From the NCBI GenBank assembly GCA_964580055.1, contig CAZOJI010000003.1:62001-126000 (forward strand): a stretch of 64,000 nucleotides of DNA, in the 5' to 3' direction. The stretch comes from JBDGYW01 sp964580055. Its GTDB lineage: Bacteria > Gemmatimonadota > Gemmatimonadetes > Gemmatimonadales > GWC2-71-9. This document shows positions 26,457 to 35,110 of the stretch, one piece after another; the stretch's first letter is position 1, and each line of letters begins with the position of its first letter. Under the pieces are notes generated by a model. That model was not told the DNA's origin and searched no databases. It saw only the letters and a program-made list of their open reading frames with translations. The translations under genes were made by a program, and so were the position numbers.

Positions 26457-26870
26457 TCAGACAACCTCTCGCTTCACGAATCTCGTGCTCACGGGCAACT
26501 TCGCGGAGGCAAGATCGAGTCCTCTACGAGCGAGTTGCTCAGGTACTCCCTCCACCTCGAACATGACTCTGCCCGGTTTCACCACTGCAACCCAATACTC
26601 GGGATTACCCTTGCCCTTACCCATCCTGGTTTCCGCAGGCTTCTTGGTTAGAGGCTTGTCTGGGAATATCCTGATCCACACCTTTCCGCCTCGTTTCATT
26701 GTACGTGTCAGCGCGACACGCGCAGCTTCAATCTGCCGATTCGTAACCCAACCTGCAGTCATGGCCATCAAACCGTAGTTCCCAAAACTCACCGTGTTGC
26801 CCCGGTGCGCCTTGCCTCGGTTGCGTCCCTTCATCTGCTTACGGTACTTCACCCGCTTTGGAGCCAGCAT
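26457..26870 (-). CDS. rplP: 50S ribosomal protein L16
   Basis: A 137-residue protein near the A site. It has MLAPKRVKYRKQMKGRNRGKA, GLMAMTAGWVTNRQIEAARVA, then KGGKVWIRIFPDKP and MGKGKGNPEYWVAVVKPGRVMFE. Length and position are standard. Confidence 0.97.
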   Translation of the reverse strand: MLAPKRVKYRKQMKGRNRGKAHRGNTVSFGNYGLMAMTAGWVTNRQIEAARVALTRTMKRGGKVWIRIFPDKPLTKKPAETRMGKGKGNPEYWVAVVKPGRVMFEVEGVPEQLARRGLDLASAKLPVSTRFVKREVV

Positions 26871-26872
26871 GG

Positions 26873-27532
26873 TTATGCTCCTGTGCTGTAGGTACGGCCG
26901 CGAGTATCTTCCACGACCTCACCCATGAATATCCAGACCTTGACTCCTATTGCTCCTGCTGTCGTTCGAGCCGTGGCCGTAGCGTAGCTAACATTGGCAC
27001 GGAGTGTATGGAGTGGCACCCGCCCTTCATGAAAGCTCTGCACGCGCGCAATCTCAGCTCCTCCCAAACGTCCGCCACACTTGATCTTTATTCCCTTCGC
27101 CCCCATGCGCATAGCGCTCTGGATCGAACGCTTCATGGCACGCCTGTAAGCGATACGCTGACCAAGCTGATGAGCTACGCTGTTCGCAACCAACTGGGCA
27201 TCCAATTCCGGACGCTTGATCTCCTCGACGTTGATACCAACCTCTTTGTTCGTCAGTTGGTTCAATTCGTCCCGAAGCTTGTCGACCTCGGCGCCACGCT
27301 TGCCAATCACTACTCCTGGACGACCAGTGAAGATCGTGACCGATACCTTTCCGGGCTTGCGCTCGACGTGCACCTCCGAAATGGCGGCATGCGCGAGCCT
27401 AGATGTGAGGTACTTGCGAATCAATTCGTCTTCTCTCAAAAGCTCCGGAAAATCACTGCCAGCATACCAGCGTGACCTCCATGGCTTGACTATGCCAAGC
27501 CGGAACCCGTAGGGATGGGTTTTTTGGCCCAC
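26873..27532 (-). CDS. rpsC: 30S ribosomal protein S3
   Basis: A 219-residue protein lining the mRNA entry site. The N-terminal MGQKTHPYGFRLGI, the KH-type GRPGVVIGKRGAEVDKLRDEL and the C-terminal GADKIKCGGRLGGAEIAR-like stretch (KIKCGGRLGGAEIARVQSF) are present. It overlaps rplV by one base and precedes rplP by 2 nt. Confidence 0.97.
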   Translation of the reverse strand: MGQKTHPYGFRLGIVKPWRSRWYAGSDFPELLREDELIRKYLTSRLAHAAISEVHVERKPGKVSVTIFTGRPGVVIGKRGAEVDKLRDELNQLTNKEVGINVEEIKRPELDAQLVANSVAHQLGQRIAYRRAMKRSIQSAMRMGAKGIKIKCGGRLGGAEIARVQSFHEGRVPLHTLRANVSYATATARTTAGAIGVKVWIFMGEVVEDTRGRTYSTGA

Positions 27533-27888
27533 TACTCTTCCTCCTTGACGCCCACGGCTATTTCCACGTGGCTAGTACGCTTTCGAATCGGCGCCGCCCG
27601 CCCCAAAGCGGCGGCTCTATAGCGCCACAAGGTCGGCCCGCCGTTGACTACGGCCGATTTGACATAGAGTCGATCCACATCGAACGCGTCGTTGTTGTGC
27701 AGCGCGTCCTGTTCAGCGTTAGAAACCGCTGAGCGCAGTATCTTCTCAATCTGTTTCGCTGCTCTTTTCTTGGAATACTTCAGCAGAGCGTAAGCTTCAT
27801 TTACGTCTCTGCCACGAATCGTATCGACCACCAATCGCATCTTCCGTGGCGATTGGCGAATGTGACGTTGAATTGCTCTTGCCGACAT
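27532..27888 (-). CDS. rplV: 50S ribosomal protein L22
   Basis: A 118-residue tunnel protein. The start is the ATG at 27888 (MSARAIQRHIRQSPRKMRLV), with AGGCGG upstream; the open frame to 28053 is the antiparallel overlap with rpsS in another frame and is not L22-like. The beta-hairpin region and LYVKSAVVNGGPTLWRYR are clear. Confidence 0.96.
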   Translation of the reverse strand: MSARAIQRHIRQSPRKMRLVVDTIRGRDVNEAYALLKYSKKRAAKQIEKILRSAVSNAEQDALHNNDAFDVDRLYVKSAVVNGGPTLWRYRAAALGRAAPIRKRTSHVEIAVGVKEEE

Positions 27889-27898
27889 ACGTGACCGC

Positions 27899-28186
27899 CT
27901 AACCACCGAGCCTCTTGTCCGCGGCCAGTTTCCCGCTATGGCCACGGAAGAGACGCGTCGGAGAAAACTCCCCCAGCTTGTGCCCAACCATGTTTTCCGT
28001 GATGTAAACCGGAATGAACTTGTTGCCATTGTGAACCGCGATCGTATGCCCAACGAACTCTGGTACTATCGTGGAAGCACGTGACCAAGTCTTGAAGACA
28101 CGCTTCTCATTTCGCTCGTTGAGTCTGTTGATCTTCTCGACCAAGGCCTCCTCAACGTACGGGCCTTTCTTGATGCTCCTAGCCAT
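27899..28186 (-). CDS. rpsS: 30S ribosomal protein S19
   Basis: A 95-residue head protein. It shows MARSIKKGPYVEEALVEKI, TWSRASTIVPEFVGHTIAVHNG and GHKLGEFSPTRLFRGH, all family signatures. Located between rplB and rplV. Confidence 0.97.
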   Translation of the reverse strand: MARSIKKGPYVEEALVEKINRLNERNEKRVFKTWSRASTIVPEFVGHTIAVHNGNKFIPVYITENMVGHKLGEFSPTRLFRGHSGKLAADKRLGG

Positions 28187-28199
28187 TAGCTCGATTCCC

Positions 28200-29039
28200 T
28201 CACTTGGTCGCCTTGCCGCGTTTGCGGCCGCGCACTATCTGCTTCGTGCTCGCTTTCTTCTTGTCGCGCGTCTTACGGCCCTCTGGCTTACCCCACGGTG
28301 TCACTGCCGGACGGCCGCCTGCAGCACGCCCCTCACCACCACCAAGCGGATGGTCCACAGGGTTCATTGCCACACCGCGCACCTTTGGACGGCGTCCCAA
28401 CCACCGTTTCTTTCCAGCCTTTCCGATTCGTATCAGTTCGTGTTCTGGATTACCGACAGACCCGACCGTCGCCAAACAGTCGGCTCGCACCATACGGACC
28501 TCGCCACTACGGAGCTTGAGCGCAACTTTCTTTCCTTCCTTGGCAACTACCTGGGCTCCAGCTCCGGCAGAACGACACAGCTGTGCACCCTTTCCAAGCT
28601 TCATCTCGATACAGTGCACGGTCGTTCCGAGCGGTACCTCCGCAAGGGGCAGCGCATTGCCAGTGCGAACGTCAGAACCAGGGCCGGAGACGACCGTGTC
28701 CCCGACCTGAAGCCCTCTTGGATGCAGGACATAGGTCTTCTCACCGTCAGTGTACTGAAGCAGCGCTATCCGGGCCGTTCTATTGGGGTCGTACTCGATC
28801 TCCACTACCTTCGCGGGAACTCCGTGCTTGCGCCGTTTGAAGTCTATCTCCCTGTAGCGGCGTTTGTGTCCCCCGCCTCGGTGCCGCATGCTCAGGTGCC
28901 CGTGATGATTGCGTCCGCCGGTCTTCTTGATTGGTCTCAGTAGCGACTTCTCGGGTTTCGGTCTCGTAACCTCGGAGAAGTCGGATACCGACCTCCTGCG
29001 TGTACCGGGACCAATTGGACGGAATTTTCGAATACCCAT
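28200..29039 (-). CDS. rplB: 50S ribosomal protein L2
   Basis: A 279-residue protein needed for subunit joining and peptidyl transfer. The start is the ATG at 29039 (MGIRKFRPIGPGTRRRSV), with GAGGG 8 nt upstream. Core signatures include GRNHHGHLSMRHRGGGHKRRYR, RSAGAGAQVV and RGVAMNPVDHPLGGGEGRA, which holds the conserved histidine at the peptidyl transferase centre. Length is typical. Confidence 0.97.
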   Translation of the reverse strand: MGIRKFRPIGPGTRRRSVSDFSEVTRPKPEKSLLRPIKKTGGRNHHGHLSMRHRGGGHKRRYREIDFKRRKHGVPAKVVEIEYDPNRTARIALLQYTDGEKTYVLHPRGLQVGDTVVSGPGSDVRTGNALPLAEVPLGTTVHCIEMKLGKGAQLCRSAGAGAQVVAKEGKKVALKLRSGEVRMVRADCLATVGSVGNPEHELIRIGKAGKKRWLGRRPKVRGVAMNPVDHPLGGGEGRAAGGRPAVTPWGKPEGRKTRDKKKASTKQIVRGRKRGKATK

Positions 29040-29043
29040 GGAT

Positions 29044-29340
29044 CTAGCCCTCAAAGATCTCTATCGTATCGCCTTCGTGCAGCGTTACGTACGCTTTCTT
29101 CCAACGCGCGCGTGTCCCGCGAGTCCGCCCCATTGAGCGCAGTCTCTTGCGCTGTTGCGCCGTGCGCACCTTCTTCACTCTCACGTCGAAAAGCCTCTCG
29201 ATCGCCTCACGAATCTGTGGTTTCGTTGCCAACGGATCCACGACGAAGGCGTATTCGCGCCGCGCGCCGTAAGCAGCTGAGGATTTCTCGGTCACGACCG
29301 GCCGTACAACGGCACTGTAGAAATCAGGCATCTTCGCCAT
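29044..29340 (-). CDS. rplW: 50S ribosomal protein L23
   Basis: A 98-residue exit-tunnel protein that docks SRP and trigger factor. VVRPVVTEKSSAAYG, KPQIREAIERLFDVRVKKV and RGTRARWKKAYVTL fit. Its start lies inside rplD (17-nt overlap). Confidence 0.96.
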   Translation of the reverse strand: MAKMPDFYSAVVRPVVTEKSSAAYGARREYAFVVDPLATKPQIREAIERLFDVRVKKVRTAQQRKRLRSMGRTRGTRARWKKAYVTLHEGDTIEIFEG

Positions 29341-30091
29341 CCTTGGCCTCGGAGTCGTCCTTCTGGGACTGCGGCTTCGGTTCAGTCTGCTGCTTCGATT
29401 CCCCAGGTGATGCCGACTCCCTGGTCTTGATCGATCGCTTCATCTTGTTGCCGGCCAACGTTTCATGCGTATTACCCCGGAGAGAATGCGCGGCCAACGC
29501 GCCCTCCTCGATCACGAGGTGGTCGGCCCACAACACATCGAGCGCCGAAGCGTCGGCGTATCGCATCACGCTCACACGAGGAATATTGTTGGCAGAACGT
29601 ATGACATTGCGTTCCACTTCTGCCGTCAGTAACAGCACCTTCTTGCCCGCCAACTCGAGCTTCGTCAGCAGCTCGACCATCTGCTTGGTCTTTGGTCGAT
29701 CGAATTCGAAGGCCTCAATCACGCATACGGTTCCCTCACGCGCGCGAGCGTTGAAGGCGGAGCGCCGAGCAGACTGTCGCACTTTGCGAGGTACTCTGGT
29801 ACGGTAGTCGCGTGGTTGCGGCCCGAACACTATTCCACCACCGGTCCAAATAGGTGACCGGTTGGTGCCTTGGCGCGCGCGGCCGGTTCCCTTTTGCCGC
29901 CATGGCTTCCTGCTGCCACCTGCCACTTCAGCACGCGTTTTGGTCGATGCCGTACCCTGCCGCCGATTGTTGCGGAGGGCACGAATCGCCTGATAGATCA
30001 CGGCCTCGTTGACCGTACCGTCAAACTCTTCGGGGAGTTTGAAGCTTCCCTTGGAGGCCGCCGCTACGGTGTAGTGTGGAGCCTCAAGCAT
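29324..30091 (-). CDS. rplD: 50S ribosomal protein L4 with polar C-terminal tail
   Basis: A 255-residue protein; L4 in E. coli also represses the S10 operon. The core has GSRKPWRQKGTGRARQGTNRSP, then GPQPRDYRTRVPRKVRQSARRSA. Standard L4 ends after about 205 residues. Here about 40 more residues follow, rich in Lys, Glu, Gln and Ser and ending EAKDGEDA, with no hydrophobic content. The tail overlaps the start of rplW by 17 nt. Confidence 0.95.
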   Translation of the reverse strand: MLEAPHYTVAAASKGSFKLPEEFDGTVNEAVIYQAIRALRNNRRQGTASTKTRAEVAGGSRKPWRQKGTGRARQGTNRSPIWTGGGIVFGPQPRDYRTRVPRKVRQSARRSAFNARAREGTVCVIEAFEFDRPKTKQMVELLTKLELAGKKVLLLTAEVERNVIRSANNIPRVSVMRYADASALDVLWADHLVIEEGALAAHSLRGNTHETLAGNKMKRSIKTRESASPGESKQQTEPKPQSQKDDSEAKDGEDA

Positions 30092-30722
30092 ACCGACCTC
30101 CCCCTCCCTGTTTCCTCACAACCACGTAGCCGTTCGCAGGACCAGGAACTGCACCGCGCACGAACAGCAGGTTCTCGTCCGAGTCCACCTTGACCACCGG
30201 CAAACCTACCTCGGTGTGCCGCGCAGCCCCCATGTGGCCCGGCAGTCGCTTGCCCTTCAAGACTCGGGAGGGGTCCGTACCTGCTCCCATGCTTCCGGGG
30301 TTCCGATATCGAGTACTGCCGTGAGTGGCTTTGCCGCCACGAAAACCGTAGCGTTTCACGACCCCTTGAAAACCTCGCCCCTTGGTCGTACCGGTTACCT
30401 TAACGATGTCTCCTGGTGCGAAAATTTCCACCGTGACAGTGTCGCCCGCTTTTGCATCGGACTCAGCTTGCAGCGGAAGACTCCGCAGCACCTTTGGAGC
30501 CTGAGTCAAGCCAGCCTGGCTCGCATGGCCGATGAGAGCTTTCGTCGCCCTCTTGGCCTTTTGCTCGCCGAAGCCAAGTTGGACCGCTTTGCCCCCCTTA
30601 GCCCCTTCGTGTACCTGAACTACGGGACACGGCCCCGCTTGGATGACCGTCACGGGAATCACACGCCCGTCGGCCTCAAACATCCGCGTCATTCCTAGCT
30701 TTCGGCCTATGATCCCTTGCAT
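30084..30722 (-). CDS. rplC: 50S ribosomal protein L3
   Basis: A 212-residue protein near the peptidyl transferase centre. GIIGRKLGMTRMFEADG at the start, KGRGFQGVVKRYGFRGGKATHGS in the middle and MGAARHTEVGLPVVKVDSDENLLFV near the end are diagnostic. Start is the ATG at 30722; a GTG at 30728 overlapping the rpsJ stop would add two residues. Confidence 0.97.
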   Translation of the reverse strand: MQGIIGRKLGMTRMFEADGRVIPVTVIQAGPCPVVQVHEGAKGGKAVQLGFGEQKAKRATKALIGHASQAGLTQAPKVLRSLPLQAESDAKAGDTVTVEIFAPGDIVKVTGTTKGRGFQGVVKRYGFRGGKATHGSTRYRNPGSMGAGTDPSRVLKGKRLPGHMGAARHTEVGLPVVKVDSDENLLFVRGAVPGPANGYVVVRKQGGGGRYA

Positions 30723-30724
30723 GT

Positions 30725-31033
30725 TCACTCGACCTTGATTTCGACGTCTACGCCAGCCGGCAAATCGAGCTTCGTGAGCGCGTCAACCGTCTGTGCGCGC
30801 GACTGCTTGATTTCGATCAGACGCTTGTGCGTCTTGAGCTCGAACTGCTCGCGGCTCTTCTTGTCAACGTGCGGGCTGCGCAGCACCGTCCACCGCTGCG
30901 TCTTCGTCGGCAACGGAATCGGCCCACAGGCCTGCCCCCCGCTTTTCTCAACAGTACGCACTATGTCCGCCGCAGCCTGATCCAGCACCACGTGGTCGTA
31001 CGCCTTCAGTCGAATTCGAATTTGTCCGGCCAT
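30725..31033 (-). CDS. rpsJ: 30S ribosomal protein S10 / NusE
   Basis: A 102-residue protein that also acts as NusE in antitermination and NusG-mediated coupling. IRIRLKAYDHVVLDQAAADIV, PLPTKTQRWTVLRSPHVDKKSREQFE and the C-terminal LPAGVDVEIKVE are exact family features. It follows tuf by 69 nt and opens the S10 gene set. Confidence 0.97.
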   Translation of the reverse strand: MAGQIRIRLKAYDHVVLDQAAADIVRTVEKSGGQACGPIPLPTKTQRWTVLRSPHVDKKSREQFELKTHKRLIEIKQSRAQTVDALTKLDLPAGVDVEIKVE

Positions 31034-31102
31034 TGCCGTTTACGCCTCAATTCACGTTGCTGTTCGATCGCGCTCGGCACACTTGTCTGCCATTTACGCT
31101 GT

Positions 31103-32296
31103 CTACTCGATGATATTGGTTACGACGCCGGCGCCGACGGTGCGTCCGCCCTCGCGAATAGCAAAACGCAACCCCTCTTCCATCGCGATCGGCGCGATCA
31201 ACTCGATCGACATCTTCGTGTTGTCGCCCGGCATCACCATCTCCACTCCCTCCGGCAATTGCACCGACCCCGTCACATCCGTCGTACGAAAATAAAACTG
31301 CGGTCGATAACCCTTGAAAAACGGCGTGTGACGACCACCCTCATCCTTCGTCAATACATACACCTCAGCCTCAAACCTCGTGTGTGGAGTCACCGAACCA
31401 GGCTTCGCCAATACCATCCCACGCTCTATCTCGTCCTTGTCTACCCCTCGCAACAACAAACCCACGTTGTCTCCCGCCTCACCCTCATCCAATAACTTCC
31501 GAAACATCTCCACACCCGTCACCACCGTCTTACGATTCGCCCCCAATCCCACCATCTCCACCTCCTCACCCACCTTGACACGACCTCGCTCAACCCTGCC
31601 AGTACCTACAGTACCACGTCCCGTAATCGAAAACACATCCTCCACTGGCATCAAAAACGGCTTGTCTACATCTCGCTCCGGAACCGGAATGTACGTGTCC
31701 AATGCCTCCAATAACTCATCTATACTCCTCGTAGCCTCAGATCCAGGCTCACCACTCTCCAATGCACCCAAACAGTTACCCTTGATCACCGGTATGTCAT
31801 CACCAGGAAACTCATAACTGTTCAACAAATCCCGAACCTCCAACTCCACCAACTCCAACAACTCAGGATCATCCACCATGTCCACCTTACTCATGTACAC
31901 TATGATGTAAGGAACATTCACCTGACGAGCCAATAACACATGCTCCCGAGTCTGCGGCATAGGACCGTCCGCCGCACTCACCACCAATACCGCACCATCC
32001 ATCTGCGCCGCCCCCGTGATCATGTTCTTTACATAATCCGCGTGACCAGGACAATCCACATGCGCATAGTGCCGAGCCTCACTCTGATACTCTATGTGAG
32101 CCGTCGCTATCGTTATACCTCGCTCACGCTCCTCCGGAGCCTTGTCTATCGCGTCAAACGGAACAAAATCCGCCAAACCACGAGCACCCTGTACTCGCGT
32201 GATCGCCGCCGTCAACGTCGTCTTACCATGATCCACATGACCAATCGTACCTACGTTCACATGCGGCTTCGTACGCTCAAACTTTTCCTTAGCCAT
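31103..32296 (-). CDS. tuf: Elongation factor Tu, copy 1, with altered guanine-recognition motifs
   Basis: A 397-residue GTPase that delivers aminoacyl-tRNA. G1 GHVDHGKT, G2 RGITI and G3 DCPGHAD are normal. The G4 motif, normally NKxD, reads Ser136-Lys-Val-Asp139 (YMSKVDMVDD; codon AGT at 31889-31891). The G5 motif, normally SAL, reads Asn174-Cys-Leu (KGNCLGAL). The rest is ordinary EF-Tu. Codon choice is unlike any neighbour: almost only G- or T-ending codons (TTG Leu, GGT Gly, AGT Ser, with AGG Arg and ATA Ile), except for the last 35-40 codons. Both ends match copy 2 at 47883-48090. It lies 12 nt after fusA in the normal str-operon place. Confidence 0.95.
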   Translation of the reverse strand: MAKEKFERTKPHVNVGTIGHVDHGKTTLTAAITRVQGARGLADFVPFDAIDKAPEERERGITIATAHIEYQSEARHYAHVDCPGHADYVKNMITGAAQMDGAVLVVSAADGPMPQTREHVLLARQVNVPYIIVYMSKVDMVDDPELLELVELEVRDLLNSYEFPGDDIPVIKGNCLGALESGEPGSEATRSIDELLEALDTYIPVPERDVDKPFLMPVEDVFSITGRGTVGTGRVERGRVKVGEEVEMVGLGANRKTVVTGVEMFRKLLDEGEAGDNVGLLLRGVDKDEIERGMVLAKPGSVTPHTRFEAEVYVLTKDEGGRHTPFFKGYRPQFYFRTTDVTGSVQLPEGVEMVMPGDNTKMSIELIAPIAMEEGLRFAIREGGRTVGAGVVTNIIE

Positions 32297-32308
32297 GGTC
32301 GAGATCCT

Positions 32309-34417
32309 CTAGCCCTTGATTCTCTTGATGATTTCGCCGGCCTTCGCCTCCGGCACTTCGGCGTAATGAGAAAACTGCATCGAGTATGCTGCGCGCCCCT
32401 GAGTCAACGACCGTAGTGCCGTTGCGTATCCGAACATTTCCGCGAGCGGGACGCTCGCCCCAATCAAGTGCGCATCCTGCCTCTGAGTCATTCCACCAAT
32501 CCTGCCACGTCGGCCATTCAAATTGCCGACTACGTCTCCGACATATTCAGATGGTGTTACCACCTCCACGTCCATGATGGGCTCCAAGAGAACCGGATTT
32601 GCCTTTTCGATGGCTGACCTGAAGGCCATCGCGGCAGCGATCCTGAATGCCATCTCGCTGGAGTCGACCGAGTGAAAACTCCCGTCCACGAGTTCAACCT
32701 TGATGTCCATCATGGCATAGCCCGCCAACACACCGTTCTCAAAGGCCCCTTTGACTCCCTCCTCAACAGGACCAATGAACTCCTTCGGGATAGCCCCGCC
32801 TACCGTCACGTCCTCAAAGATGAAGCCCTGGCCGCGTTCGAGCGGTTCGACGTTGATCACAACATCTCCGTACTGACCACGCCCACCGGTCTGCCGAGTG
32901 AATTTGCCCTGTACCGTCTCGACTCGCTTGGTGATGGTCTCTCGGTACGCCACCTGAGGACGGCCGATGTTCGCCTCGACAGTGAACTCCCGGCGCATTC
33001 GTTCTACCAGCACTTCGAGGTGCAACTCGCCCATTCCGGATATGATTGTCTGGCCGGTGTCTTGATCGGAACGTACGAGAAATGTCGGATCTTCGTCGGC
33101 GAGCTTGCGTAACGCGCCGGACAGCTTGTCCTGGTCGGCCTTGGTTTTGGGTTCTATCGCTACCGAAACCACGGGTTCGGGGAAACGCATGACTTCGAGG
33201 ATTATCGGGTGATCTTCGTCGCACAGCGTATCACCTGTGCGAGTGTGCTTCAACCCGATCACCGCCGCGATATCACCCGCTCGAACCTCCTGGATCTCCG
33301 CGCGCTTGTTCGCGTGCATTTGCAGCAACCTGCCGACGCGCTCCTTTCGCGAGCGAGAAGAGTTGTGCACATGTGAACCAGCCTGCAACACTCCAGAGTA
33401 AACCCGAAAGAACGTCAGCTTTCCTACGTAGGGATCGGTCGCGATCTTGAATGCAAGCGCACTGAACGGCTCATCGTCGGAGGAGTGCCGTTGTTCCCTA
33501 GTCTCGTCGTGGTGCGGCAGGTGACCTGTGATCGGCGGGACTTCCATTGGACTGGGCAGATAATCGACTATACCGTCCAGAAGTCTCTGGACGCCCTTGT
33601 TCTTGAAAGCGGCACCACAAAAGACCGGTATCAAACCACCGCGCACCGTAGCCTCGCGGATAACCTTCCTTATGTCTCCTTCAGTGAGTTCCTCTCCATC
33701 CAGGTATCGCTGGAGCATTTCCTCGTCATATTCTACGGCGGCCTCGATCAGCTCATGGCGAAGCGCTGAGACCTTGTCTTTGAACGCTTCGGGGATCGGT
33801 CCCTCTTCCCACTTGACTCCCTTGCTGTCCTCATCGTAGATGACGGCGACCTGGCGGACCAGGTCGATCAGCCCCGTGAACAGCTCGCCCGAAGCGAGAG
33901 GATACTGCACGGGATACGCCTTCGCTCCCAGCCTCTCGCGCATCATGCTCAGACAGCGGTCAAAATCAGCTCCGACTCTGTCCATCTTGTTCACGAATAC
34001 GATGCGCGGCACGCCATACCGGTCGGCCTGGCGCCACACGGTTTCGGTCTGAGGCTCCACACCGCCGACGGCATCGAGCAACGTGACCGCACCGTCGAGA
34101 ACACGCAGCGAACGTTCCACCTCGGCGGTGAAGTCAACATGGCCGGGGGTGTCGATTATGTTGATCTCGAAGACCTCGTTCGACCGCCCCCAAGTATGCT
34201 CCCACTCGCAGAACGTGGCCGCAGAAGTGATCGTGATACCACGCTCCTGCTCCTGCTCCATCCAATCCATCGTGGCCGTGCCGTCATGCACTTCGCCCAA
34301 CTTGTGAGTACGTCCCGTGTAATAGAGAATTCGCTCCGTGGTAGTCGTCTTCCCGGCATCGATGTGAGCCATGATGCCGATATTGCGAATCCTGTCCAGG
34401 GGCGTTTTACGTGACAT
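32309..34417 (-). CDS. fusA: Elongation factor G
   Basis: A 702-residue translocase GTPase. The start is the ATG at 34417 (MSRKTPLDRIRNIGIMAHIDAGKTTT); the frame extends 32 codons upstream without EF-G character. G1 AHIDAGKTT, G3 DTPGHVDF and G4 NKMDRVG are all canonical, followed by domains II-V ending in SLTQGRAAYSMQFSHYAEVP. Length and position between rpsG and tuf are standard. The 222-nt gap before it holds no convincing gene. Confidence 0.97.
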   Translation of the reverse strand: MSRKTPLDRIRNIGIMAHIDAGKTTTTERILYYTGRTHKLGEVHDGTATMDWMEQEQERGITITSAATFCEWEHTWGRSNEVFEINIIDTPGHVDFTAEVERSLRVLDGAVTLLDAVGGVEPQTETVWRQADRYGVPRIVFVNKMDRVGADFDRCLSMMRERLGAKAYPVQYPLASGELFTGLIDLVRQVAVIYDEDSKGVKWEEGPIPEAFKDKVSALRHELIEAAVEYDEEMLQRYLDGEELTEGDIRKVIREATVRGGLIPVFCGAAFKNKGVQRLLDGIVDYLPSPMEVPPITGHLPHHDETREQRHSSDDEPFSALAFKIATDPYVGKLTFFRVYSGVLQAGSHVHNSSRSRKERVGRLLQMHANKRAEIQEVRAGDIAAVIGLKHTRTGDTLCDEDHPIILEVMRFPEPVVSVAIEPKTKADQDKLSGALRKLADEDPTFLVRSDQDTGQTIISGMGELHLEVLVERMRREFTVEANIGRPQVAYRETITKRVETVQGKFTRQTGGRGQYGDVVINVEPLERGQGFIFEDVTVGGAIPKEFIGPVEEGVKGAFENGVLAGYAMMDIKVELVDGSFHSVDSSEMAFRIAAAMAFRSAIEKANPVLLEPIMDVEVVTPSEYVGDVVGNLNGRRGRIGGMTQRQDAHLIGASVPLAEMFGYATALRSLTQGRAAYSMQFSHYAEVPEAKAGEIIKRIKG

Positions 34418-34639
34418 GTCGTTCACTTTGCCATGCAGCGAGCGTGTGCGCTTCGGTGCTCTTCTCGACTTAGTGCTGATACGCGTTCCCAAATCTCTTT
34501 CCCAAGCAATCAAATAGCGGGGCGACCGTCATCCGCCAGTTCGGACAGGTCTCGCTCCGCGTCCGTCGGGGAGTCATTCTCCCTGCGACGCAGGATCCCT
34601 TGCAGCAGGGTCCCGATGTTGTCGGTCTAAAGTCTCAAC

Positions 34640-35110
34640 TCACCACCGGTAATGAGCGAAGGCACGATTCGCCTCCGCCATTCGGTGCGTATCCTCCCTC
34701 TTCTTGATCGAACTACCTTCACCTCTCGAAGCAAGTATCAACTCGGCTGCCAAGCGTTCTGCCATGGATTTCTCGCCTCGTCCGGTCGAATACTGAATGA
34801 CCCACCGCATCGCCAGTGCAGCCCGCCGATCTTGTCTAACCTCGATAGGCACCTGATAAGTCGCGCCGCCAACCCTGCGGCTCTTGACCTCGAGCATTGG
34901 CTTGACGTTGTTCAACGCCTGTTTGAACACTTGCACGCCAGGCTGTCCACTGCGCTGCTCGATGAGATCCATGGATTTGTAGAACACCTTTTCCGCAGTA
35001 GACTTCTTGCCATCCGACATCAGGTGATTGATGAACTTCGACACCGTCTGGCTGTCGTAACGCGGGTCCGCTGGGACGTGACGCTTGACTGCCTTCGTTC
35101 GCCTGCTCAT
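34640..35110 (-). CDS. rpsG: 30S ribosomal protein S7
   Basis: A 156-residue head-assembly protein and, in E. coli, the str-operon repressor. MSRRTKAVKRHVPADPRYDS, KFINHLMSDGKKSTAEKVFY and VGGATYQVPIEVRQDRRAALAMRW are family signatures. Its ATG overlaps the rpsL stop by 4 nt. Confidence 0.97.
   Translation of the reverse strand: MSRRTKAVKRHVPADPRYDSQTVSKFINHLMSDGKKSTAEKVFYKSMDLIEQRSGQPGVQVFKQALNNVKPMLEVKSRRVGGATYQVPIEVRQDRRAALAMRWVIQYSTGRGEKSMAERLAAELILASRGEGSSIKKREDTHRMAEANRAFAHYRW

Noticed and set aside
27889..28053. Upstream extension of the rplV frame
   Set aside because: It overlaps rpsS in another frame and has no L22-like sequence; the ATG at 27888 has the right N terminus.
34510..34623. 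Frame between rpsG and fusA reading like TDNIGTLLQGILRRREND and ELADDGRPAI
   Set aside because: Composition looks coding, but there is no ATG, GTG or TTG start before the upstream stop and no ribosome binding site. A lost or shifted small gene cannot be excluded.
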